DNA of 13,916 bases. Source: Gammaproteobacteria bacterium (GTDB lineage: Bacteria; Pseudomonadota; Gammaproteobacteria; UBA6429). This document shows positions 1 to 6,428 of the stretch, piece by piece. The DNA lies in contig QIKU01000281.1 in the NCBI GenBank assembly GCA_003232015.1, positions 1-13,916 of the forward strand. The letters run 5' to 3'. Each line of letters opens with the position of its first letter. The first letter of the stretch is position 1. Under the pieces are notes generated by a model, which saw nothing but the letters and a program-made list of their open reading frames with translations, had not been told where the DNA came from and did not search any database. A program made the position numbers and the translations under genes.

Positions 1-866
1 GTATATTTATATTGTAAAATAATAAAAAATATTCCAATTGCACCAATAATATAAAAAAGCAGGTACACGCTGAAAAATAAAAACTCGAAAACCTGCAATA
101 TATGAAGTAGCGAAAATAAACTCAGGCTAAACAAACCAAACATCAATACTTTCGCCTGCTTTACTTTCATTGGGTAAAAGCAGAAAATAGAGACAAAGAA
201 TAAAACAAAAATTAACGCAGCATAATATTGAGCCATAGATAACAGATAAAAAATCTGTCCATCCAGGGCTATTTCTCTATTAGAATAAACAGCAACCACA
301 GCAGACATAATTAAAAAACTTAACCCTGCCATAGAAAAACAAATATTCACGGCATTAATCCTGTTGGAATTAAAAGCCAGGATACTCATGCTGACAAAAA
401 ATATCCCTCCCCCAACTAATAACTGCAACCAGAACATTAAGGGTAAAGAACTAGCTGGGCGTGCTTTGCTTGGCGCTAATTCAAATAAAACATTATCTAT
501 GTTTTCGATAAAAATATTATCTGCTTTTAAAATAGAAGCAGTCTGAGACTGAAGATTAAAAAAATAATTAAACTCTTTATAGGTATTAAAATTATACGGC
601 ATCCCCTGTATTAACTCCCGACTGAGCCTGACAGCATTTTCGGTATCATGGATACCAATCAGACGTTCGCCGGGAGCAACAATATTAAAAGCCGGACTGC
701 CCGAATTAACAGAAGCAATATAGATTTCACCTGACACAGGTTCAATCTGTAATTCAATACCTAACCAGGGCATTGATGTTGAAAGTTTAAGACTTAACAA
801 CACAACCAGCAGGAAAAATACAGCGCTGCTAAGAAGTATTACTTTGGGTGGCAAGCCTGCTTTCAT
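1..866 (-). CDS. Membrane sensor protein with PDZ-like periplasmic domain, C-terminus cut by window edge
   Basis: This reading frame is open from an ATG at 866 to the left edge (288 codons) and has no stop, so the protein continues outside the window. Residues 8-28 form a first membrane helix. Residues about 32-70 look like a PDZ core (WLGIEL, then IASVNSGSPAFN, APGERLIGI). The rest of an extracytoplasmic domain runs to about 140. At least five further hydrophobic helices follow (about 142-164, 170-192, 205-231, 237-257, 260-284). A first TM, a PDZ-like domain and a multi-TM block is the layout of ComP-type sensor kinases, so a kinase or other output domain probably lies beyond the edge; this is inference. 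The start is 17 nt after the recX stop on the same strand, suggesting cotranscription with recA-recX. No good Shine-Dalgarno is visible. The exact output domain is unknown. Confidence 0.75.
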   Translation of the reverse strand, partial: MKAGLPPKVILLSSAVFFLLVVLLSLKLSTSMPWLGIELQIEPVSGEIYIASVNSGSPAFNIVAPGERLIGIHDTENAVRLSRELIQGMPYNFNTYKEFNYFFNLQSQTASILKADNIFIENIDNVLFELAPSKARPASSLPLMFWLQLLVGGGIFFVSMSILAFNSNRINAVNICFSMAGLSFLIMSAVVAVYSNREIALDGQIFYLLSMAQYYAALIFVLFFVSIFCFYPMKVKQAKVLMFGLFSLSLFSLLHILQVFEFLFFSVYLLFYIIGAIGIFFIILQYKY

Positions 867-883
867 TCAACTATCACTGGCAT

Positions 884-1333
884 TTAATTATCATTGGCAT
901 TACTTACAATAACACTCATTATTTGTTTTTGTGTAAAACCACGCTGCTGTAAAAAGCGTATTTGCTTTGCTTTTTCATTCATTTCATCAGGCAGGTTTTC
1001 TCCAAAACGTTTACAACGGGCTTCCTTTGCACGTTTAAACCATTCGGGTTGATTAAAATCAAGATACGCATCTATTAATGACTCGTCAACACTTCGTTGT
1101 TGTAATTCCAGACGAATTTTTATTGGCCCAACGCCACGATTAACTTTTGACCGAATAAATACTTCGGCAAAACGTGAGTCGTTAAGGTATTTATCATGAA
1201 GAAGCTGTTCAACAACCTTATCGATATCAGCCGAACCGTGCCCTTTATTTTTTAATTTAGCCTTTAATTCAAAGCAGGAATGCTCGCGACCGGCGAGCAT
1301 TCTTATTGCAGAGGCATAAACTTTGTCATCCAT
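884..1333 (-). CDS. recX: RecX, regulatory protein of RecA
   Basis: A 149-residue protein lying 16 nt downstream of the recA stop on the same strand, the standard place for recX. RecX binds RecA filaments and limits their extension and recombinase activity in the cytoplasm. The sequence shows the family's helical triplet repeats: YASAIRMLAGREHSCFELKAKL near residues 6-27, then YLNDSRFAEVFIRSKV near 50-65, with the conserved R-x-L/R-x-H-S-x-x-E-L pattern, and a C-terminal helix pair (KAKQIRFLQQRGFTQKQIM). E. coli RecX is 166 residues, so this one is slightly short but complete. The ATG at 1333 follows a modest AAGG/TAGG ribosome binding stretch. Expression is expected by read-through from recA. 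The assignment rests on both sequence and position. Confidence 0.93.
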   Translation of the reverse strand: MDDKVYASAIRMLAGREHSCFELKAKLKNKGHGSADIDKVVEQLLHDKYLNDSRFAEVFIRSKVNRGVGPIKIRLELQQRSVDESLIDAYLDFNQPEWFKRAKEARCKRFGENLPDEMNEKAKQIRFLQQRGFTQKQIMSVIVSNANDN

Positions 1334-1349
1334 GACCTAAGCCTTATGC

Positions 1350-2468
1350 TTATGCTTTTACTTTTACAGGCTCTTTATCTTCCAGGCCTTCCGCAGCTTT
1401 AGCAGCATCTGTATCCTTTTTCTTTTTAGAAGCCTTGCCGGTCGCTTCGTTTTCGTCAGTGGATAGTTCGGGTAATAAAATGTCACGGATCTGCTTTTCC
1501 AGCCCAAAAGCAATATCTGGATTTTCTTTTAAAAAGTTACGCACATTATCTTTACCCTGACCTATACGGTCACCATTGTAGCTATACCATGAACCGGCTT
1601 TATCAATTAAACCATGTTGTACACCCAGCTCGATAATTTCACCTTCACGCGAAATACCTTCACCATATAAAAGGTCAAAAACAACCTGTTTAAACGGTGG
1701 TGCTACTTTATTTTTAACCACTTTAACCCGCGTTTCATTACCCAGGATTTCATCACCCTTTTTAATAGCACCAATACGGCGAATATCTAAACGAACGGAA
1801 GAATAAAACTTTAACGCATTACCACCGGTTGTTGTTTCAGGGTTGCCAAACATTACACCAATTTTCATTCGTAACTGGTTAATAAAAATAACCATAGTGT
1901 TGGACTTTTTAATATTGGCTGTTAATTTACGTAAAGCCTGGCTTAATAGTCTTGCTTGCAAGCCCATATGTGAATCACCCATATCACCTTCAATTTCCGC
2001 GCGTGGCGTTAAGGCGGCAACCGAGTCAATCACAATAACGCTAACGGCACTCGACCGTACCAGCATGTCAGTAATTTCCAGTGCTTGCTCGCCGGTGTCG
2101 GGTTGCGAAACCAGTAGTTCATCCACGTCTACACCGAGTTTTTCAGCATAGTTTGGATCGAGTGCATGTTCTGCATCTACAAAAGCGGCCGTACCACCGG
2201 CTTTTTGGCATTCAGCAATCACCTGTAAAGTCAGTGTTGTTTTACCTGACGATTCAGGGCCGTATATTTCAACCACGCGCCCTCTAGGTAAACCACCCAC
2301 ACCTAAGGCAACATCCAAACTCAATGAACCGGTTGATATCGTTTCGATATTTCGCATACTACTTGAGTCGCCTAAGCGCATCACACTGCCCTTACCAAAC
2401 TGTTTGTCAATTTGTGCCAGTGCATTTGCTAATGCTTGTTGTTTTTGATTTTCGCCTTTGTCAGCCAT
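1350..2468 (-). CDS. recA: RecA recombinase, with a lysine-rich C-terminal tail
   Basis: A full-length 372-residue RecA, the cytoplasmic ATP-dependent strand-exchange protein and LexA co-protease. Visible features are the N-terminal helix ([23 protein letters not shown]), Walker [10 protein letters not shown] near residues 69-77, Walker [16 protein letters not shown] near 143-157, the L1 region with [42 protein letters not shown] spanning L2 near 196-222, and the C-terminal domain to about 330. The ATG at 2468 is preceded by AGGAGA (2476-2481) with 7 nt spacing. The final 30 residues ([23 protein letters not shown] onward) have about nine lysines against six acidic residues. The E. coli tail is strongly acidic. 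recX follows after 16 nt. Divergent to it is a WYL-domain regulator. Confidence 0.98.
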   Translation of the reverse strand: MADKGENQKQQALANALAQIDKQFGKGSVMRLGDSSSMRNIETISTGSLSLDVALGVGGLPRGRVVEIYGPESSGKTTLTLQVIAECQKAGGTAAFVDAEHALDPNYAEKLGVDVDELLVSQPDTGEQALEITDMLVRSSAVSVIVIDSVAALTPRAEIEGDMGDSHMGLQARLLSQALRKLTANIKKSNTMVIFINQLRMKIGVMFGNPETTTGGNALKFYSSVRLDIRRIGAIKKGDEILGNETRVKVVKNKVAPPFKQVVFDLLYGEGISREGEIIELGVQHGLIDKAGSWYSYNGDRIGQGKDNVRNFLKENPDIAFGLEKQIRDILLPELSTDENEATGKASKKKKDTDAAKAAEGLEDKEPVKVKA

Positions 2469-2564
2469 GGGTGTTTCTCCTGTTAGGGTTATATTCCATT
2501 ATTTATTCATTAATTGTGTAACCCGAAAGATTCATTTGCACTTCAAATAAACCTTCGCCTCACT

Positions 2565-2580
2565 CTGTAGCGAACAATAG
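2565..2580 (-). promoter_or_regulatory. Degenerate LexA-box candidate over the recA -10
   Basis: Read on the minus strand this is CTAT, eight bases (TGTTCGCT), then ACAG. The gammaproteobacterial LexA box is CTGT-N8-ACAG, so the half-sites differ at one base. The spacer lacks the usual alternating AT. The site overlaps the predicted -10, where a repressor would act. No better CTGT-N8-ACAG match exists between recA and the divergent gene. This is a candidate only. Confidence 0.3.
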
Positions 2581-2602
2581 CCAATACTTTCAATCATGTC
2601 AA
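2574..2602 (-). promoter_or_regulatory. Predicted sigma70 promoter of recA
   Basis: On the minus strand a perfect -35 TTGACA (2597-2602) is followed after 17 nt by TATTGT (2574-2579), which matches four of six -10 positions. Transcription would start near 2567 and give a leader of about 100 nt before the recA ATG at 2468. It is the only well-spaced promoter I see for recA in the 236-bp divergent intergenic region. Confidence 0.65.
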
Positions 2603-2654
2603 TACTTTTTACTACCTACATATTTTTTATTCTGTAATATTTTTTATGGCGTAG

Positions 2655-2660
2655 TATAAT
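2655..2660 (+). promoter_or_regulatory. -10 element (TATAAT) for the WYL regulator gene
   Basis: A perfect TATAAT lies 45 nt upstream of the TTG start on the plus strand. The -35 region is poor: the best hexamer near 2632-2637 is CTGTAA. A promoter that needs activation or is weak would fit an autoregulated repressor gene. Confidence 0.45.
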
Positions 2661-2671
2661 GTAGTTAGATA

Positions 2672-2682
2672 TACTGACAGTA
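2672..2682 (+). promoter_or_regulatory. Palindrome TACTGACAGTA, candidate operator
   Basis: This is a perfect 5-1-5 inverted repeat. It sits 11 nt downstream of the TATAAT and 22 nt upstream of the WYL gene start, roughly at the start of the transcript. A dimeric repressor bound there would block its own gene. The operator role is inferred from position and symmetry only. Confidence 0.35.
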
Positions 2683-2704
2683 GCAAATTAATAAGGTTAT
2701 TCCC

Positions 2705-3622
2705 TTGAATAAAGATAAAACCCCACCCTGCGAGGCCATTAGCCGATTAAAATGGGCAAACCGGCAACGGTTGCAATACATTGAAATGATGGCATTTTAT
2801 ACAGGGGTAGTGTCACGCAGTGATGTGGCAAAAACATTTGGCCTATCCGATGCAGCCGCCACCAAAGACCTTAATTTATACAACCAAATCGCGCCTGATA
2901 ACCTTATATATAGGCATGCGGTATTCGGTTTTATCCCCAGTGAGTATTTCCAGGCCATTATTGCCGATTTATCGCCCGAAGTGGCATTGCCGATGATTGC
3001 TAGTAACTTAACTATGGTCGGTGGTGCGCAGCCGCAGCATCTAGTCTACGGTATTCCGGTTGAACCTCTGCCCTTGCCTACACGCTTGCCCGATAAAGAA
3101 ATACTCGCGCAAATTATTCGTGCAACCCGGCACCATAAAAAACTACAGCTGAATTATCTATCACTGTCAGACCGACACGTAGATGAACCTGCAGTTGAAG
3201 CTAAACGTATTATTGAGCCACATGCTCTAGTCAACACCGGGTTACGCTGGCATGTTCGGGCTTATAATGAGGAAACCTTTGATTTCAGAGACTTTGTGCT
3301 GTCACGGATCAGTGATGCAACCGTGCTCGATACCGATGCAGAGTCGAGCGCCGAGTTTGATGATAGCTGGGTAGAATTCGTCAGCGTAAAGTTAATGCCT
3401 CACCCAAAACTCAACGAACGAAAACGCAAAAGCTTACTGCTCGATTACGCTGCCGATGATGGGATTATTGAACTTCAGGTGCGTGGTGCTTTGCTCGCTT
3501 ATTTACTGCAACGTTTGTCGGTGGATACCAGTGAAGACTTTTCAATGAACCCCAATGCTTATCAACTGGTGATTGTAAACCGTGACGAAATTGAGCCTTT
3601 TGCTGAATGGATTTTTAGTTAA
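2705..3622 (+). CDS. WYL-domain transcriptional regulator of the BrxR/CapW type
   Basis: A 305-residue protein with three parts. Residues about 15-80 form a winged helix-turn-helix (RQRLQYIEMMAFYTGVVSRSDVAKTFGLSDAAATKDL, then YRHAVFGFIPS). Residues about 130-205 are a WYL-type ligand-sensing domain (IEPHALVNTGLRWHVRAYNEE followed by FRDFVLSRI). Residues 220-305 form a C-terminal dimerisation-like extension. This order and the FRDFVLSRI segment match the BrxR/CapW repressors, dimers that keep BREX and CBASS phage-defence operons off. The start is TTG at 2705, chosen because AAGG (2693-2696) lies 8 nt upstream; no nearby in-frame ATG is better. It is divergent from recA and convergent with a lipase gene. 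No BREX or CBASS genes lie in the window, so its target here is unknown. Autoregulation is plausible. Confidence 0.85.
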   Translation: MNKDKTPPCEAISRLKWANRQRLQYIEMMAFYTGVVSRSDVAKTFGLSDAAATKDLNLYNQIAPDNLIYRHAVFGFIPSEYFQAIIADLSPEVALPMIASNLTMVGGAQPQHLVYGIPVEPLPLPTRLPDKEILAQIIRATRHHKKLQLNYLSLSDRHVDEPAVEAKRIIEPHALVNTGLRWHVRAYNEETFDFRDFVLSRISDATVLDTDAESSAEFDDSWVEFVSVKLMPHPKLNERKRKSLLLDYAADDGIIELQVRGALLAYLLQRLSVDTSEDFSMNPNAYQLVIVNRDEIEPFAEWIFS

Positions 3623-3659
3623 GCAACCCACCACAAGCAGACAGAGTATTAAATTACGG

Positions 3660-3685
3660 GTGGGTGAAGTGAAGCACAGCTCATC
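3660..3685 (+). repeat. REP-like repeat, copy 1 (degenerate)
   Basis: This 26-bp stretch matches 5696-5721 at 20 of 26 positions without gaps, and all six differences are transitions. It lies in the 69-bp gap between the convergent WYL and lipase genes. The second half has lost perfect pairing with the first. An upstream ACCCACC (3626-3632) can also pair with GGTGGGT (3659-3665), so the gap may fold as a weak bidirectional hairpin. Confidence 0.55.
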
Positions 3686-3691
3686 GCCATA

Positions 3692-4867
3692 CTAAATATT
3701 CTGCCCCTTAACCAGCACCTGACTCAAAGCCTGATTGGCCTGCGTTGCCAGTTTATGTTGCAGCCGCATAAAAAGGCGACGTATTATTGCATGCGTATAC
3801 TCCATGGCGTAAACCGCACTTTGGTTATAGCCTAACATCAACATGATCTTGTTCAGTAAATACACCACCCAGGTCGAGATAGACTGAGCCAGATCGATGC
3901 CTTTTTTTAATATATACGCCATTTGATCCATTAAGGTTAACGCCGAGCCAAAAGTATTCGATATACTCCAGCCCACCTTGTTGATGCATTTTTTTAAAAC
4001 ATACGCAATGGCATCGCTTAACCATTCGATACTGGAAAGAGTAAACGCCACCGTGCTGTTTTGTTTTAGCCAGTTTTCAATGGCCGTGTTCGAATGCTGT
4101 GCCGGGCTTGAGCCAATCATTTTCCATGAACGGTTTTGCACCGACTGAATATAACGCTCCATACCATGGTAATGCCCCCATGGGATCATGCCGGGTGAAG
4201 GCAGGTAATAATCGCGGCCTTTATCCGGCGTATGGATAAACGGCCAGCAGGGAAAAAAAGGCACAATATCGGTTCGATGATAAGCGCGGAAAATACGCGC
4301 ATTTCCTAAGCGGTGAGTACAGGCGTTGGCAAATCCCATCAAACCCACACGCGGGCTGCCAAAGGTATATAAATATGCTGTAGAGGCGGATTGCGCTATC
4401 CACCCGGCACAAACGGTGGCAATCGCCCCGCCCAGGCTATGGCCAATGCAATGGATACTATGAATATTTTGTGATCGTGCATAGCCCATAAAAGATTGAA
4501 GTTTGGGTTTCATGGTATTAAAGGTGGTATTAAACCCATCGTGCACCGGATAGCCACAGGCGGAACTTGACACACCGGCATTGAGGTTGGTTAACCAGTC
4601 GGCCAGAAATTTGGTGCCTCTAAAGAGGATAAAGGCGTGGCCTTTAAATTGGCCTTGCCCTATCAGGGTAAAGCCGAATGCGGTGCGACACTTGATAATG
4701 CCCGGGCCGCCGGTTTTGCCTTTTAAGAGATTATCATTACCAAAAACAAAAGAATTCTTATGTTTACCATTAAGATATATGTATGCATCATCGAGGTTTG
4801 TATAATTTGCTAATGCGTAAGCGTCATTAGCTAAGATCGATGTTATCATTGGATTTAATGCAGGCAT
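3692..4867 (-). CDS. Class 3 lipase (alpha/beta hydrolase) with hydrophobic C-terminal helices
   Basis: A 391-residue protein with the Lipase_3 pattern. Its nucleophile elbow GHSLGGA has Ser144. It continues GSPRVG (170-175), then YHRTDIVPFFP with the likely catalytic Asp200, and ends the hydrolase domain with GHYHGMERYI, His232 or His234 completing the triad. An upstream ILFRGTK near 80-86 fits the oxyanion-hole strand. The reaction would be ester hydrolysis of acylglycerols or phospholipids; the substrate is not readable. There is no Sec signal peptide. Residues about 272-345 are amphipathic to hydrophobic with a repeated Y-V/I-L-K-K unit (289-293 and 318-322) and may bind membrane. AAGGAAG (4875-4881) sits 7 nt before the ATG. 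An exported DUF6795-like gene is 39 nt upstream on the same strand. A non-Sec lipase beside an exported partner resembles effector-immunity pairs, but no secretion genes are in the window. Confidence 0.88.
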   Translation of the reverse strand: MPALNPMITSILANDAYALANYTNLDDAYIYLNGKHKNSFVFGNDNLLKGKTGGPGIIKCRTAFGFTLIGQGQFKGHAFILFRGTKFLADWLTNLNAGVSSSACGYPVHDGFNTTFNTMKPKLQSFMGYARSQNIHSIHCIGHSLGGAIATVCAGWIAQSASTAYLYTFGSPRVGLMGFANACTHRLGNARIFRAYHRTDIVPFFPCWPFIHTPDKGRDYYLPSPGMIPWGHYHGMERYIQSVQNRSWKMIGSSPAQHSNTAIENWLKQNSTVAFTLSSIEWLSDAIAYVLKKCINKVGWSISNTFGSALTLMDQMAYILKKGIDLAQSISTWVVYLLNKIMLMLGYNQSAVYAMEYTHAIIRRLFMRLQHKLATQANQALSQVLVKGQNI

Positions 4868-4906
4868 TTCTATTCTTCCTTGAATTTTTTTCTAATAGTT
4901 AAAAAA

Positions 4907-5425
4907 TTAGGTTCCAGGCTCAAAAGGGTTATCCATATTTATGGGTGGATCAGGTTCTGCATCCCACGTACACATGCTAATGATAGGTGTGGAATTCACT
5001 TCTTTCAGATACCTTTCATTATTTAAGTCACACTGAACTATTAATGGCTTACCGCGTGATTCCGTATTTTCTTCGGGTTTACGTTTAACTCCTGACCAAA
5101 GCCTATAAGTTTTCCCTTTATATTCAACCTCTATTTCTTGTGAAGCCACAAACTCCATTGGCAAAAACTTGGCAATACTCCGTTCATACATCGGTGGAAA
5201 GCTAAAATAGCCCTTTTCATCCGTGGTCGTTTCGTCCTGATGTTTTCTTTCCTTGCTTGCCGTTCGGATCACTTTGGCATGGGCGACCGGCTGACCATTG
5301 AGTGTAATCACCCCTGAAATACCCGAAAAAATACACAATTTACCAATATCCGTTAAACCCACCGCCGTGCCTCCAAATAACAACAATAGCCCAGAAAGTA
5401 AAATAAGCCGTAAACCTTTTTTCAT
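4907..5425 (-). CDS. Exported DUF6795-like protein with carboxypeptidase-regulatory-like fold
   Basis: A 172-residue protein from the ATG at 5425, whose first 24 residues (MKKGLRLILLSGLLLLFGG onward) look like a Sec signal or membrane anchor. An in-frame GTG at 5473 would add 16 polar residues before the signal, and neither start has a clear ribosome binding site; the ATG is preferred because it puts the signal first. The body begins KLCIFSGISGVITLNGQPVAHAKV and continues TTTDEKGYFSFPPM. That is the pattern of a small transthyretin-like beta-sandwich as in DUF6795 and carboxypeptidase regulatory domains. Three cysteines follow the signal region (in KLCIF, IVQCDL and SMCTW). It precedes the lipase by 39 nt on the same strand, so both are probably one transcript. 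Family naming is from memory of the motif. A role as immunity or partner protein for the lipase is inference. Confidence 0.75.
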   Translation of the reverse strand: MKKGLRLILLSGLLLLFGGTAVGLTDIGKLCIFSGISGVITLNGQPVAHAKVIRTASKERKHQDETTTDEKGYFSFPPMYERSIAKFLPMEFVASQEIEVEYKGKTYRLWSGVKRKPEENTESRGKPLIVQCDLNNERYLKEVNSTPIISMCTWDAEPDPPINMDNPFEPGT

Positions 5426-5548
5426 TACAAACCGCTGCCCATTAAAAACGTGATTCTTATCATTACCTGACACATAAACTAATATTGAACCGCTCAGTTA
5501 TAAAGCCGACTTAATAAAAAATACATTCAAGTATACCAACGAACCAGC

Positions 5549-6016
5549 ATGTCTCAAGGCGCAATAAATGTGATTGAGCCCACAATTCCTGTTTATGGTT
5601 TAGCTATATTGTTTATTATTTGTTCATTCCATTTGGCCTCAAAGCGAAGCCGGCATCCTGGTTGGTATAAAGACAGGCTAAAAACCAGCAACTGGATGGG
5701 TGAAGCAAAGCGCAACCCATCACCTCGCTACAACAAACGATGGGGTGCCCCCATCCTTATGTCTATCTCAATAATTTGTTTAGTAACAATCTATCAGGGA
5801 TTCTCTAATAAAAAGCCCAACAATTTTTCGATGGCGACGTCAACCGCCTGTTGTCGCACGGCATTGCGATCACCGGCAAAAATCCTGGAACAGGTTTCAA
5901 GCTGGCCATTTATACACCAGGCAAACCAGACCAGCCCCACGGGCTTTTCTTTACTGCCACCGGTTGGCCCGGCAATGCCGGAAATTGCCAAACTCACTTG
6001 CGTTGCCGCCTGCTGA
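5549..6016 (+). CDS. Doubtful small membrane protein ORF, possibly spurious
   Basis: This 155-codon frame fills a 320-bp gap between the DUF6795-like gene and pncC, but its second half runs antisense through pncC (from 5794). The first 80 codons contain two convincing hydrophobic segments (VYGLAILFIICSFHLAS and APILMSISIICLVTIYQGF). Against it being real: no Shine-Dalgarno precedes the ATG; the middle (NWMGEAKRNPSP) is the translation of a REP-like repeat; and the C-terminal half is the complement of a conserved gene. It may be the remnant of a small membrane protein gene broken by the repeat, or chance. Apart from this ORF and the two hairpins the gap holds nothing I can identify. Confidence 0.2.
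   Translation: MSQGAINVIEPTIPVYGLAILFIICSFHLASKRSRHPGWYKDRLKTSNWMGEAKRNPSPRYNKRWGAPILMSISIICLVTIYQGFSNKKPNNFSMATSTACCRTALRSPAKILEQVSSWPFIHQANQTSPTGFSLLPPVGPAMPEIAKLTCVAAC
5696..5721 (+). repeat. REP-like repeat, copy 2 (hairpin GATGGGT...ACCCATC)
   Basis: Perfect 7-bp arms GATGGGT (5695-5701) and ACCCATC (5715-5721) enclose a 13-nt loop GAAGCAAAGCGCA. Read on the other strand it has the GGGTTGCGCTTTGCTTCACCC form common in dispersed intergenic repeats of gammaproteobacteria. It is related to 3660-3685 in the same orientation, so the two copies flank the lipase/DUF6795 pair. Confidence 0.65.
5739..5755 (-). terminator. Strong hairpin downstream of pncC
   Basis: Perfect 7-bp arms GATGGGG (5739-5745) and CCCCATC (5749-5755) with a 3-nt loop lie 38 nt past the pncC stop. 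On the minus strand the sequence after the stem is only weakly T-rich (GTTTGTTG). It may end pncC transcription, or be the second hairpin of a paired REP element with 5696-5721. Confidence 0.4.
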
Positions 6017-6300
6017 CAAGCCCCTAACGCCATTTGTTTAACCACTTCTTCGCTTACCGCACCAAAGTCATCCAGACTTTTTGCCGACACACCCAGCATT
6101 TCCTGTTTGGCACGGTTCGAATAGGTCACATAGCCACGCTCAAACCAACCGGAACTGCCAGCCAAATCGGTGAATAACTTGGCTACCCAGCCCCCTGTGC
6201 AGGACTCGGCACAGGCAATGCGCCAGCCTTTATTGGTTAAAAGTTGACTAAGTTGTTCAATTTTCAAACAATTTTTGTCTTTTTCTGCTGTTATGCTCAT
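5794..6300 (-). CDS. pncC: PncC, nicotinamide-nucleotide amidohydrolase (CinA C-terminal family)
   Basis: From the ATG at 6300 this is a 168-residue protein, close to the 165 residues of E. coli PncC (YgaD). It deamidates nicotinamide mononucleotide to nicotinic acid mononucleotide, recycling NAD in the cytoplasm. Conserved CinA motifs are all visible: ACAESCTGG, YVTYSNRAKQEMLGV, GAVSEEVV, and AISGIAGPTGG with KPVGLVWFA. The frame extends upstream to 6351, but that part reads as noncoding and contains a TATAAT (6311-6316), so MSITAEK is the likelier start. No ribosome binding site precedes it, and the promoter position suggests a very short or absent leader. In E. coli and many relatives this gene is directly upstream of recA; here about 3.3 kb lies between them. 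Confidence 0.92.
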   Translation of the reverse strand: MSITAEKDKNCLKIEQLSQLLTNKGWRIACAESCTGGWVAKLFTDLAGSSGWFERGYVTYSNRAKQEMLGVSAKSLDDFGAVSEEVVKQMALGACQQAATQVSLAISGIAGPTGGSKEKPVGLVWFAWCINGQLETCSRIFAGDRNAVRQQAVDVAIEKLLGFLLENP

Positions 6301-6310
6301 TGTTTTGTGA

Positions 6311-6316
6311 ATTATA
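6311..6316 (-). promoter_or_regulatory. -10 element (TATAAT) of pncC
   Basis: A perfect TATAAT on the minus strand ends 10 nt before the preferred pncC ATG at 6300. No good -35 is found at 16-18 nt. If active, the transcript would begin within a few bases of the start codon. Confidence 0.4.
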
Positions 6317-6428
6317 CCCATGCAGGGAGTTTGATAAATCAGTAAAATCATCTACCTTATTGGGTGACTCTTACGTTTAATCACTCGCCATTTTCTTATA
6401 CATTAATTTTACGCCCGAATGAGTATCA

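Noticed and set aside
1843..2521. Several plus-strand frames opposite recA
   Set aside because: They are complements of a highly conserved gene with no independent start signals.
2631..2646. CTGT with AT-rich spacer as a LexA box
   Set aside because: The second half-site is TTAT instead of ACAG, so symmetry is lost.
3626..3665. ACCCACC/GGTGGGT hairpin as a clear terminator of the WYL or lipase gene
   Set aside because: The loop is 26 nt and neither side is followed by a T run.
6301..6351. N-terminal extension of PncC
   Set aside because: It makes the protein longer than the family, reads as noncoding and contains a perfect TATAAT.
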